Origin: JAJEEA01 sp965243615
GTDB taxonomy: Bacteria > Acidobacteriota > Vicinamibacteria > Vicinamibacterales > UBA8438
Direction of reading: 5' to 3'
Assembly (NCBI GenBank): GCA_965243615.1
Contig: CBDEVO010000003.1
Span: 4,650,001 to 4,714,000, forward strand
DNA: 64,000 bases
Position 1 is the stretch's first letter; the number at the start of each line of letters is the position of its first letter. Below the pieces are notes generated by a model. It was not told the origin of the DNA. It ran no database searches and was given only the letters and a program-made list of their open reading frames with translations. Positions 54,239 through 63,023 of the stretch are shown here, in pieces. A program made the translations under genes and the position numbers.

Positions 54239-55105
54239 ATGTGTGATGAGAGAACCGATGCCGACACCACGAAGTACCAGCGCGCGCGGGAGATGACGCG
54301 CCGGCAGTTCGGAGCCGTATCGGCGGGCGCAGGGCTGGCGATGCTGCTGCCCCGGGTTGCGAACGCCCAGGCGGTCACCGAGTCGGAGATCGACGTCCAG
54401 ACCCCCGACGGCGTCTGCGACAGCTACTTCGTGCACCCCGCGAGCGGCGCCCACCCCGGCGTCCTCATCTGGCCCGACGCCTTCGGCCTCCGGCCGGCCA
54501 AGCGCCAGATGGCGAAGCGGCTCGCCGAGTCGGGCTACTCGGTGCTGGTGGTCAACCAGTACTATCGGTCGCAGCGGGCGCCCATCGTGGACAGCACGGT
54601 CTTCGCCGAAATCGCCCCCATCGTCAGGCCGCTGATGGCGACGCTGAGCCCCGAGACCCACGTGGCGGACGCGCGGGCGTTCGTGAGCTTCCTCGACAGC
54701 CAGGCGTCGGTGGACAGCAACCGGAAGATGGGAACCATGGGCTACTGCATGGGCGGCCCCATCACCATGCGCACCGCGGCGGCCCTGCCCGACCGCATCG
54801 GCGCCGGCGCGTCGTTCCACGGCGGCGGCCTCGTGACCGACGGGGACGACAGCCCGCACCTGCTCGTGCCGCAGATGACCGCGCACTACCTGTTCGCGAT
54901 CGCCGAGAACGACGACGAGAACGAGCCCGAGGCGAAGAACGTCCTGCGCGAGGCGTTCGACGAGGCCGGCCTGCCGGCCGAGATCGAGGTGTACGAGGGC
55001 GCCCTGCACGGCTGGTGCCCGCCGGACACCCAGGTCTACAACGAGCCGCAGGCGGAGCGGGCGTGGAGCCGCCTCCTCGCCCTGTTCGAGAACGCGCTCG
55101 GGTAG
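54239..55105 (+). CDS. Dienelactone hydrolase family protein, Tat-exported
   Basis: A 288-residue alpha/beta hydrolase. AGGAG lies before the ATG; the Tat motif is TRRQFGAVSAG. The catalytic Cys is in MGYCMGGPITM (about residue 168), the Asp is near AIAENDDENEPEA and the His in ALHGWCPPD. Such enzymes open lactones formed in aromatic ring cleavage, but many homologues have wider substrates. The periplasmic location is unusual for the catabolic type. A hairpin follows about 100 bases later. Confidence 0.86.
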   Translation: MCDERTDADTTKYQRAREMTRRQFGAVSAGAGLAMLLPRVANAQAVTESEIDVQTPDGVCDSYFVHPASGAHPGVLIWPDAFGLRPAKRQMAKRLAESGYSVLVVNQYYRSQRAPIVDSTVFAEIAPIVRPLMATLSPETHVADARAFVSFLDSQASVDSNRKMGTMGYCMGGPITMRTAAALPDRIGAGASFHGGGLVTDGDDSPHLLVPQMTAHYLFAIAENDDENEPEAKNVLREAFDEAGLPAEIEVYEGALHGWCPPDTQVYNEPQAERAWSRLLALFENALG

Positions 55106-55202
55106 GGGCCTGCGCCGGGCCCGCCGACGGGACGCGCCGGCACCCGGTCCGCGCCGCCGGCACGATGGCGGCGGCGCTCCGATTCCGGTCGGCTGGAGGC
55201 TT

Positions 55203-55231
55203 CGAGCACCCGGGACCCTCCCGGGTGCTCG
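55203..55231 (+). terminator. 13-bp perfect hairpin
   Basis: CGAGCACCCGGGA, loop CCC, then TCCCGGGTGCTCG. It lies between the dienelactone hydrolase and the molybdopterin oxidoreductase genes and probably ends the former's transcript or forms a leader of the latter. Confidence 0.5.
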
Positions 55232-55287
55232 GGCCGCCCGCGGCGCCCTCCCGGCTCCTTCCCGGAAGCTGCGCGTTCGTCCCGGAC

Positions 55288-57555
55288 ATGAGCCGCCCAC
55301 ACGGCCCACGGCCCGCCACCTGTCCCCTCTGCGAGGCGATGTGCGGCGTGCTCGTGGAGGTCGACGACGGGCGCATCCGGTCGGTTCGCGGCGACCCCGA
55401 CGACCCCTTCAGCCGCGGCTACGTCTGTCCCAAGGCGGCGGCGCTCCCCGACCTGCACCACGACCCCGACCGCATCCGAGGACCGCTGGTCCGAACCGGC
55501 TCGACCTGGCGCGAAGCGTCCTGGGATGAGGCCCTGGATCGCGCCGCCGCCGGCATCGCCACCGTCCGCCGACGGCACGGCCGCGATGCCGTCGCCTTGT
55601 ACTACGGCAATCCCGTCGCCCACAACCTGGGGCTGCTGACCCACGGGCTCGCGTTCCGGCGGGCGCTGCGCACGAGAAACGTCTACTCCGCGAGCTCCGC
55701 CGACCAGTTGCCGCAGATGCTGGCGTCGCTGCGCATGTACGGGCACTTCGGGCTGATTCCGGTGCCCGACGTCGAACGGACCGACTTCTTCCTCATCATC
55801 GGGGCCAATCCCGTCGTGTCGAACGGGAGCCTGATGAGCGCGCCCGACATGCGCGGCCGCCTCGCCGCCATTCGTGCGCGCGGGGGGCGCGTGGTCGTCG
55901 TCGATCCGCGCCGCACCGAGACCGCGGCCGTCGCCGACGAGCATCTGGCGATCCGGCCCGGCGCCGACGCCCTGCTCCTGGCGGCGGTGCTGCACGTCAT
56001 CGTCTCGGAAGATCGCGTGCGCCTCGGCCGAATGGCGGAACGCGTGAAGCACCTCGACGCGTTGAGGGCGCTGGTCGGCGACCTGCCTCCGGAGCGCGTA
56101 GCGCCGCGCACCGGCATCGCCCCCACGACCATACGGCGCCTCGCCGCCGCCTTCGCCGACGCCGGGCGCGCGGCGTGCTACGGCCGGGTCGGGCTCTGCA
56201 CGCAGCGGTACGGCACGCTCGCGGCGTGGCTGCAGCAGGCCCTGAACCTCGTGACGGGCCGTCTCGACGAGGTCGGCGGCATGCTGCTCCCGACTCCCGC
56301 CGTCGACGTCCTGGGCATCTTCGACCGCCTCGGCTGGCGCGGCACGTTCGACCGGTGGCGGAGCCGCGTCCGCGGGCTTCCGGAGTTCAGCGACGAGCTG
56401 CCGGTCGCGGCCCTGGCCGACGAGATCGAGCCCGCCGGCCCGGGGTCGGTGCGCGCGCTGGTCACCGTCGCCGGCAACCCCGTGCTGTCGGCCCCGAACG
56501 GACGCCGTCTCACACATGCGATAGAGGGTCTCGAGCACGTGGTCGCGGTCGACCCGTACCTCAACGAGACCACCCGCCACGCCCACGTCCTGCTGCCGCC
56601 CGCGCCCCCGCTCACGCGCGCGCACTACGACCTCGCCCTCAACGCCTTCGCGGTGCGCAACGTTGCGAAGTACGTCGAGCCGGTGGTCGCCCGCACTCCT
56701 GATGAACGTCACGACTGGGAGATTCTCGCCGAGCTCGGCGGACGCGCTCTCGCACCGCGCCTGCTCCGCCGGCCCGTCGCCCGGGCCGCGCGGGCGTTGC
56801 GGCCGGAACGTCTCCTTCACGCGCTGCTGCGGGCCGGGCCCTACGGCCTGACCCTCGCCCGGCTGCGCGCGGCGCCGCACGGCGTAGACCTCGGCCCCCT
56901 GCAGCCGGGGCGCATCGGCGGCCGCATCGCCACCCCTGACCGCCGAATCGACGCGGCACCGGAGGCGTTCCTGCGCGAGGCGCGCGAGCAGCTCGTCGCC
57001 GAGGCCGACGGCGGCGCGACGGACGGTCTGGTGCTGATCGGGAGGCGCGAGGTGCGGAGCAACAACTCCTGGATGCACAACAGCCCGCGCCTCGTGAAGG
57101 GGCCTCCCCGCTGCACCCTGCTCGTCCATCCGGACGACGCCGCGTCCCGCGGGCTCGACACCGGCGGTCTCGCCGAGCTCCGATCCGAGACCGGCGCCGT
57201 GACCGTCCCCGTCGAGGTCAGCGACACGATGCGCCCCGGTGTCGTCAGCCTGCCCCACGGGTGGGGGCACCACCGCGACGGCGTCCGCCTCCGCGTCGCG
57301 GGCGCGCACGCGGGGGCGAGCGCGAACGACGTGACGAGCGATCGCCATCTCGATACGTTGAGCGGCAACGCCGGCTTCAACGGTCTGCCGGTGACGGTGC
57401 GCCGGCAGTCCGGACCCGCGGGAGCCGCCACCTCCAGTGATCCAACGAAGGCAGTGAAGACCGACGTCGGGTACGGCGGCCCTCGGCGGGCAGAGTCCAG
57501 GCTCGCGGTGGAGAATCCGCATCCCCGCCGCGAACGGGCCGACGCGTTCACGTAG
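55288..57555 (+). CDS. Molybdopterin oxidoreductase (DMSO reductase/formate dehydrogenase-like)
   Basis: A 755-residue enzyme with the 4Fe-4S motif CPLCEAMCGVLV and a fourth Cys in YVCPKAAAL. Domain blocks are YGNPVAHNLGLLTHGLAF, the residue region around VYSASSADQLPQ (a Ser where many family members have a Cys or Sec Mo ligand), FFLIIGANPVVSNGSLM and VVVVDPRRTETAAVAD. The C-terminal cofactor-binding barrel contains NSWMHNSPRLVKGPPRC and LPHGWGHHRDGVRLRV. No Tat signal or partner subunits are present, so a cytoplasmic single-subunit enzyme is likely. Substrate unknown. Confidence 0.87.
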   Translation: MSRPHGPRPATCPLCEAMCGVLVEVDDGRIRSVRGDPDDPFSRGYVCPKAAALPDLHHDPDRIRGPLVRTGSTWREASWDEALDRAAAGIATVRRRHGRDAVALYYGNPVAHNLGLLTHGLAFRRALRTRNVYSASSADQLPQMLASLRMYGHFGLIPVPDVERTDFFLIIGANPVVSNGSLMSAPDMRGRLAAIRARGGRVVVVDPRRTETAAVADEHLAIRPGADALLLAAVLHVIVSEDRVRLGRMAERVKHLDALRALVGDLPPERVAPRTGIAPTTIRRLAAAFADAGRAACYGRVGLCTQRYGTLAAWLQQALNLVTGRLDEVGGMLLPTPAVDVLGIFDRLGWRGTFDRWRSRVRGLPEFSDELPVAALADEIEPAGPGSVRALVTVAGNPVLSAPNGRRLTHAIEGLEHVVAVDPYLNETTRHAHVLLPPAPPLTRAHYDLALNAFAVRNVAKYVEPVVARTPDERHDWEILAELGGRALAPRLLRRPVARAARALRPERLLHALLRAGPYGLTLARLRAAPHGVDLGPLQPGRIGGRIATPDRRIDAAPEAFLREAREQLVAEADGGATDGLVLIGRREVRSNNSWMHNSPRLVKGPPRCTLLVHPDDAASRGLDTGGLAELRSETGAVTVPVEVSDTMRPGVVSLPHGWGHHRDGVRLRVAGAHAGASANDVTSDRHLDTLSGNAGFNGLPVTVRRQSGPAGAATSSDPTKAVKTDVGYGGPRRAESRLAVENPHPRRERADAFT

Positions 57556-57595
57556 AATCACCGGCAAACCGTTGACCGACAACCGAGGAGAGAAG

Positions 57596-58615
57596 ATGAC
57601 CAGACCGGCGCTCGTCCTGATTGGATGTCTCGCGGCCGCGTGCGGCGGCACGGAACCGGCGGCTCCACCGGAGGAAACGGCCCCGGACACGGGCGCCGGC
57701 ACGATCCTCCGGGTCGACCCCCGATTCGACGCGCTCGTGCCGGCCGACGCCCGCATCGAGAAGCTCGCCGACGGCTTCGTCTTCACCGAGGGGCCGGTCT
57801 GGGACCGCGCGGGGTCGCGCCTGCTGTTCTCGGACGTGCGCGGCAACGGGGTCTACGAGTGGACCGAGTCGGCGGGGACGAGCCCCGTCATCGAGCCCGT
57901 GTTCGAGGGCGACCGGACCGGCCTGCGCTCGGTCAGCTCCAACGGGCTGACCCTCGACGCCGAGGGCCGCCTCGTCATGTGCGAGCACGGCAACCGGCTC
58001 ATCTCGCGGGTGGAGGCGGACGGCACCCGGACCACCCTGGTCGACCGCTACGAGGGCAACCGGCTGAACAGCCCGAACGACGCCGCCTACGCGTCGGACG
58101 GCTGGCTCTACTTCACCGACCCCGGCTCGGCGCTCGAGGGGCGCGACGCCTCGCCGCTGCGCGAGCTCGACTACAACGGCATCTACCGCCTGAGCCCTGA
58201 CGGCGAGCTCGAGCTGCTGTACCGGGACCAGTCGCGCCCGAACGGCATCGCCCTGTCGCCGGACGAGTCGGTGCTCTACGTGGCCAACTCCGACCCGGAG
58301 CAGAAGGTGTGGATGGCGTACGACCTCGGCGAGGACGGCGCGTCGAACCCGCGGGTCTTCTTCGACGTGAACGACCAGACCGCCGAGGGCGCGGCCGACG
58401 GCCTGAAGGTGGACGACGCCGGCAACCTCTTCGCCACCGGCCCCGGCGGGGTCTGGGTGATCGCCCCCGACGGCGCCCACCTCGGCACGATCATGCCCGA
58501 CGAGGTGCCGGCCAACGTGGCGTGGGGCGACGACGGCCGAACGCTCTACATGACCGCCCGTACCGGGCTCTATCGGATCCGCCTGACCACCGGGGGTGCG
58601 ATCCCCGGGCCGTAG
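57596..58615 (+). CDS. SMP-30/gluconolactonase-family lipoprotein
   Basis: A 339-residue six-bladed propeller lactonase. The lipobox LAAACGG follows a GAGGAG ribosome site; TTG at 57572 is an alternative start. Metal-binding residues are Glu in FVFTEGPVW, Asn in NRLNSPNDAAYASDG, Asn in QSRPNGIALSPDES and Asp in AADGLKVDDAGNL. It hydrolyses sugar lactones such as gluconolactone, which would fit downstream of the PQQ dehydrogenase of this window (inference). It starts 40 bases after the oxidoreductase stop. Confidence 0.88.
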   Translation: MTRPALVLIGCLAAACGGTEPAAPPEETAPDTGAGTILRVDPRFDALVPADARIEKLADGFVFTEGPVWDRAGSRLLFSDVRGNGVYEWTESAGTSPVIEPVFEGDRTGLRSVSSNGLTLDAEGRLVMCEHGNRLISRVEADGTRTTLVDRYEGNRLNSPNDAAYASDGWLYFTDPGSALEGRDASPLRELDYNGIYRLSPDGELELLYRDQSRPNGIALSPDESVLYVANSDPEQKVWMAYDLGEDGASNPRVFFDVNDQTAEGAADGLKVDDAGNLFATGPGGVWVIAPDGAHLGTIMPDEVPANVAWGDDGRTLYMTARTGLYRIRLTTGGAIPGP

Positions 58616-58782
58616 CCGTCGGAATCGGCAGGGACCGCCGGCGGCGTCACGAAGCTCCCGGCCGCACGTGGAAGGGACGCCCGCGGCGCGGGACGGCAAG
58701 GAGGCCCCCGGCCACGCCTGGGCAGGGCCGGGAACGCGGGCCGCGCCCCCCGCCGCCAGCCCGCGAACGCCGCGCCCAGACG

Positions 58783-59832
58783 CTATTCCGGCCGGTGCGG
58801 CAGGAGCTCCCAGTAGAGGCTGCCGCCCACCAACTCGCCGTCGTCGTTCGTGCGCGGCCGCCCGCCGAGGCGCAGGACGTCGCCGGCGAGACGGTAGAGG
58901 CGCTCCGCGTCCGTCACCCCTTCGACGGGCCGGGTTCGGCCTTCCTGGTGGTGGACGACGTACTGCGGCTCGGCGTCCTCGTGGACGGTGAACGTCCCGA
59001 AGTACCCGCCGTAGGTCCGGTAGGCGGCCATCGCCTCTTCCGGCGTGGGGGTCGCACCCGCGTACGGCGTGCGCCCCTCGCGCGCCATCAGGTGCACCAT
59101 CATGTGGCCGGTCGGGGTGTAGATGATCCACGAGCCGGCGCGGCCGTCGTTCCGGTCCCCGCGCCAGAACTCGCTGCCGCGGTCCTCGTACCGGTCCGTA
59201 TAGAGAAGCTGGCGGAACCCGACGAAGCGCTGCGCCTCCTCCGACAGCTCGGCGTCGGGCAGCCGCTCCCAGACGACCTGGCGGTCGCCGCCGCTCTTGG
59301 TCCCGTCGGCCGCCGCCGGCGTGAGGATGAGACGGTCTCCCTCGATGTCGTAGAACCGCTTCGCGTCGACCTCGGCGCCGGGGTTGATCTGGCCGATCCG
59401 ATGGTGGATCAGGAATCTCCCCTCGTCGTCCTCGTTGACGCTGAACGGGCCGAAGTAGGCGGTATAGCCCTCGAGCGCCGCCTGCACCTCCTCCGGCGTC
59501 GGCCCCTCGTCGGAGAACGGCGCCCGGCCGAGCGGCATGACGTTGACCGCCATGTGCCCGGTGTCGCTGTAGGTGATGTACCCGAGCGAGTTGAAGTCCT
59601 CCACGGGGACCCACGCGCCGCTCTCGTCCTTGACGTTGCGTCCGACGAGCTGGTACGTCCCGATGACGGGACCGCGCGGGAGGCCGCTCTCCGCCGCCGC
59701 GTCTTCCACGGGCGGGGCGGCGGTCGCCGACGCGTCCTCCGCCGCGGGGGCGGGCATCTCGGCGCAGCCGGCGAGGGCGAAGGGCAGACACACGACGGCG
59801 GCGACGATCACGGCGATCTTCCGGTTCCGCAT
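58783..59832 (-). CDS. Lipoprotein with two lipocalin-like domains
   Basis: A 349-residue protein with lipobox FALAGC. Two copies of the lipocalin_5-type block follow: TYQLVGRNVKDESGAWVPVE with YITYSDTGHMAVNVMP, and later EFWRGDRNDGRAGSWIIYTP with TGHMMVHLMAREGRTPY. Each copy also holds a TPEE...AYFGPF/YGGYFGTF block and a HH motif. Internal duplication makes it about twice the usual single-domain size. It may carry a small hydrophobic ligand at the membrane. It is a single gene convergent with the SMP-30 gene. Confidence 0.78.
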   Translation of the reverse strand: MRNRKIAVIVAAVVCLPFALAGCAEMPAPAAEDASATAAPPVEDAAAESGLPRGPVIGTYQLVGRNVKDESGAWVPVEDFNSLGYITYSDTGHMAVNVMPLGRAPFSDEGPTPEEVQAALEGYTAYFGPFSVNEDDEGRFLIHHRIGQINPGAEVDAKRFYDIEGDRLILTPAAADGTKSGGDRQVVWERLPDAELSEEAQRFVGFRQLLYTDRYEDRGSEFWRGDRNDGRAGSWIIYTPTGHMMVHLMAREGRTPYAGATPTPEEAMAAYRTYGGYFGTFTVHEDAEPQYVVHHQEGRTRPVEGVTDAERLYRLAGDVLRLGGRPRTNDDGELVGGSLYWELLPHRPE

Positions 59833-60135
59833 GATGCTTCTCCTTCGTGCGCGTGACGAACGCGAGCCTCCGTCGAGAGGCGCGGTGTACAGCCGGGTGT
59901 GCCGGTCGATGCGCCGAAGGTCGGGCCGGACGGCAACCGGCGCGACGCGGCAGATCCTGCCGGGGCCGCGGGCCGGACGGCGCACGGATGCGGCAACGGA
60001 TCCCGCGGGCCCCTCCTCCCGGCCGCCCGCGGCCGAGGAGGGCGACGCAGCCCTCGGGCGCCCGCCCGAACGGTCTCCCTCAATCGCCCGCAGTCGAAAC
60101 GGGTGGGGCGCCTGGAACGGCGTCGCGTCCCCGCT
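59833..60135. other. Intergenic region, no gene seen
   Basis: About 300 bases between two leftward genes. Several open frames exist but they are Arg/Pro/Gly-rich shadows. The promoter of the lipocalin-like gene should be near 59840-59900. Confidence 0.4.
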
Positions 60136-60519
60136 TCACCACGCCAGCGAAAGGCCGTTGGTGGTCGTCCTCACCTCGAGGTCCCGCCATGTCACCGGCT
60201 CGATGATCGCCGCCAACCCGAGCGCGGCGATCGCGGCGCCGACCACGCCCTCGTCGACGACCCACTCGTTGTGCGTGAAGCCCACCAGGCCTCCGGCCGC
60301 CATCAACCCGGCGCCGAGGATGAACTGGCGGGTGCGCTCGTTCCGGATCTGCCGGAGACGCTCCGGGTCGATGCGGTCGATGAGGAGCCCGCCGTCCGCC
60401 TGCAGCAGTACGCCGGATGACTCCGCCGCCGCGACCGGCAGGGGCGCCTGCGCCTGTGCGATCGAAGGGGAGAGAGTGAGGAGGATTGCCCCGAGGACTG
60501 TTGCGATATAGATGCGCAT
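60136..60519 (-). CDS. Small exported membrane protein, unknown
   Basis: A 127-residue protein with a signal peptide (VLGAILLTLSPSIAQAQ). A charged segment (DRIDPERLRQIRNERTRQFI) lies between hydrophobic stretches, with a C-terminal pair of helices (AGLMAAGGLVGFTH, GVVGAAIAALGLAAIIEP). No known family. It could be a small inner-membrane or outer-membrane-loop protein. It is a single gene. Confidence 0.55.
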   Translation of the reverse strand: MRIYIATVLGAILLTLSPSIAQAQAPLPVAAAESSGVLLQADGGLLIDRIDPERLRQIRNERTRQFILGAGLMAAGGLVGFTHNEWVVDEGVVGAAIAALGLAAIIEPVTWRDLEVRTTTNGLSLAW

Positions 60520-60901
60520 CCGACTTCCTTTCGCAGAAGTGTGGTGTCAATTCTAACAAGTCGAGCCCGCCGGCACAGCCCCCCGGCGCCGCGACCGCCC
60601 CGCGACGCGGTCCCGCGACCGCCCCGCCCTTCCCGCCGCCCTCCCCCCCGCGACCGGCCAAGCGCCGCCCATCTCGAAGGCTCCGTCGGATCGCGGCGGC
60701 CCCGCGAGGCGCCGGTGCCCGACGAACCGGTGAAGAGCCGGATCCAGGGCCTGTTATACACCCGCCGGTTCCCCATGCGCGCGCCTTTTTTGGCGCGAGG
60801 GGCCCGTGCCGGGAGCCCCGCAGAAGCCACCATCCGCTCTGCCGCCTGCCACGGCGCCGCCGTCGGCGGTGCGGGCGTGAGCGGACGCCGGGCTCGCACC
60901 G
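60520..60901. other. Intergenic region, no gene seen
   Basis: About 380 bases between two leftward genes. G/C-rich, with several CCCGCGAC-type short repeats, but no gene or clear regulatory motif. Confidence 0.4.
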
Positions 60902-62170
60902 TCAGCCGACGAGGGTGATCAGGTAGAAGATCCCCGTCCCGCCCAGCAGGACGATGCCGATCCACGACAGGGCCAGCATCGCCGGGCCGGGCCGGTGCTC
61001 GGGCGGCATCTCGCGGGAGGTCACGGCGCGCAGGTTGAGATAGCCGAGCACGGGGCCGGTCAGGAACGCCAGGGTCGTTGCGAAGTCGATCATCGTGGTG
61101 AGGTTGCCGATGAACAGCGCCATCACGATCACGGTCAGGGTGACCAGGGCCGCGAGGGTCCACCAGTACAGCGGGCCGCAGGGCCGCACGGGCGTCCCCG
61201 GCGAGCGCAGGACCAGGATGGAGCGCTCGATGGCGCGGGGGCCGCCGTCGAGCACCGTCATGGTCGTCGACAGCATCGTCGTCACCACCGCCACCAGCAC
61301 CACCGGCCGGGTCCACGCCCCGAGGGTGGCGGCGTAGAGATCCACGAGCTGGGTCGAGAACAGCGTCCCCTGCGCGGAGAGCTCCTCGCCGGACTGGAAC
61401 ATCACGGCGGCGCCGAGGATCACGAAGGTGAACGCGAGCACCGCCGTCCCCACGTAGCCGATGAGGAAGTCCTGCCGCGCCGTCTCCACCGAGCATCGCT
61501 GCCCCGACGTCTCGTTCTTGGCCAGCGTCCACAGCGAGCTCCACACCGAGATGTCGATGGCCGACGGCATCCACCCCGCCAGGGCCAGCAGGAACAGGAA
61601 CGGCACCGCCGATCCCACCAGGTCTCCCGGCCACAGCGCCACCGTCGAGAAGTCGGCACGCGGCAGGCTGACCGCGGCGGCCAGCAACGTGGACACCGCG
61701 AGCAGCAGCACGACGAGCTTGATCGACAGGTCGAGCCCGCGGAACCGGCCCCACCACAGCAGCGCGCACCCCGGCGCCATGACCGCCGCCGCCAGCACTG
61801 CCAGCGGCCAGTCGACCCCCAGCGCGAACCCCACCAGGTAGGCGGTGAACATGACCACCGTGGCCTGGATGACGCCGCCCGTCAGCACCGTGATGATCAG
61901 GTACAGCCACAGCGCCCACCGGCCCGTGCGGGCGTACCCCTCAACGAGGCTCTGCCCCGTGGCCGCCGCGTAGCGCGGGCCGTACTCGAAGAACGGGTAC
62001 TTGAGGACGAGGGCGATCAGGATGACCCCGGCCAGCCCGAAGCCGGCCGACGCCCCGGCGCGGGTCGACTGCACCAGGTGCGACACCCCGATGGCGGTCG
62101 CCGCCCAGAGGATGCCGGGGCCGAACGCGACCCACAGCCGGCTGCCGGGCGAGGAGTCGGAGATGCCCAT
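60902..62170 (-). CDS. Nramp-superfamily transporter without the metal-binding motif
   Basis: A 422-residue protein with 11-12 hydrophobic segments and the overall Nramp layout, starting AFGPGILWAATAIGVSHLVQ. Canonical Nramp transporters have DPGN in TM1 and a Met-Pro-His-type motif in TM6. Here the TM1 position reads IGVSHLVQST and the TM6 region reads AGWMPSAIDISVW, so the usual manganese/iron site is absent. A related fold for another ion or organic substrate is likely. It is encoded 12 bases downstream of PPK2 in the same operon. Confidence 0.8.
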   Translation of the reverse strand: MGISDSSPGSRLWVAFGPGILWAATAIGVSHLVQSTRAGASAGFGLAGVILIALVLKYPFFEYGPRYAAATGQSLVEGYARTGRWALWLYLIITVLTGGVIQATVVMFTAYLVGFALGVDWPLAVLAAAVMAPGCALLWWGRFRGLDLSIKLVVLLLAVSTLLAAAVSLPRADFSTVALWPGDLVGSAVPFLFLLALAGWMPSAIDISVWSSLWTLAKNETSGQRCSVETARQDFLIGYVGTAVLAFTFVILGAAVMFQSGEELSAQGTLFSTQLVDLYAATLGAWTRPVVLVAVVTTMLSTTMTVLDGGPRAIERSILVLRSPGTPVRPCGPLYWWTLAALVTLTVIVMALFIGNLTTMIDFATTLAFLTGPVLGYLNLRAVTSREMPPEHRPGPAMLALSWIGIVLLGGTGIFYLITLVG

Positions 62171-62182
62171 GTGGGTCGGCCG

Positions 62183-63022
62183 CTACCCCTCGACCGCCAT
62201 CGGCTCGTCGCGGCCGACGACCTGGGTCGCGGGGCCCAGGATCAGCGGGTCGGGGCCCGTCACCACGTCGGTGTTCTTGTCCGGATAGGGCATCTTCGAG
62301 AGGAAGTGCAGCAGGCAGGCGACGCGGGCGCGCTTCTTGTCGTCGGACTTGATGACCGTCCACGGGGCGTCGTTGGTGTCCGTGTAGAAGAACATCGCCT
62401 CCTTGGCCTCGGTGTAGCCGTCCCACTTGTCGAGGGAGGCGAGGTCGACGGGCGAGATCTTCCACTGCTTCAGGGGGTCGGTCTGGCGGCTGCCGAAGCG
62501 GCGCGCCTGCTCCTCCTGGGAGACGGAGAACCAGTACTTGAAGAGGCGGATGCCGCTGTTGACGAGCATGCGCTCGAGCTCGGGGGCTTGGCGCATGAAC
62601 TCGAGGTACTCCGAGCGGGTGCAGAAGCCCATGACCCGCTCGACCCCGGCGCGGTTGTACCAGGACCGGTCGAAGAAGACCATCTCGCCCGCCGCCGGCA
62701 GGTGCTCGATGTAGCGCTGGAAGTACCACTGGCCGCGCTCGCGCTCGGTGGGCTTCTCGAGGGCGACGACGCGAGCGCCGCGCGGGTTCAGGTGCTCCAT
62801 GAACCGCTTGATGGTGCCGCCCTTCCCGGCCGCGTCGCGCCCCTCGAAGAGGACGACGACCCGACTGCCCGACTCCTTGACCCACCGCTGCACCTTCAGC
62901 AGCTCGGCCTGCAGGGCGGCCTTGCGCCGCTCGTAGGCGCCGCGCTTCATGCGGTCGGAGTACGGATAGACGCCCTCCTTGAAGACGCGCCGGATGGCGT
63001 CGGAGTCTTGGCCCGTGTCCAT
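62183..63022 (-). CDS. ppk2: Polyphosphate kinase 2
   Basis: A 279-residue PPK2. The Walker A motif is LFEGRDAAGKGGTIKRFMEH (about residue 60), followed by the family stretch FFDRSWYNRAGVERVMGFC and YFQRYIEHLPAAGE. The enzyme transfers phosphate between polyphosphate and nucleoside di- or monophosphates; which direction is preferred cannot be read here. It starts 1 base after the stop of the WGxPDLQG gene, and the Nramp-like gene starts 12 bases after its own stop, so all three form one operon. Confidence 0.92.
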   Translation of the reverse strand: MDTGQDSDAIRRVFKEGVYPYSDRMKRGAYERRKAALQAELLKVQRWVKESGSRVVVLFEGRDAAGKGGTIKRFMEHLNPRGARVVALEKPTERERGQWYFQRYIEHLPAAGEMVFFDRSWYNRAGVERVMGFCTRSEYLEFMRQAPELERMLVNSGIRLFKYWFSVSQEEQARRFGSRQTDPLKQWKISPVDLASLDKWDGYTEAKEAMFFYTDTNDAPWTVIKSDDKKRARVACLLHFLSKMPYPDKNTDVVTGPDPLILGPATQVVGRDEPMAVEG

Positions 63023-63023
63023 G

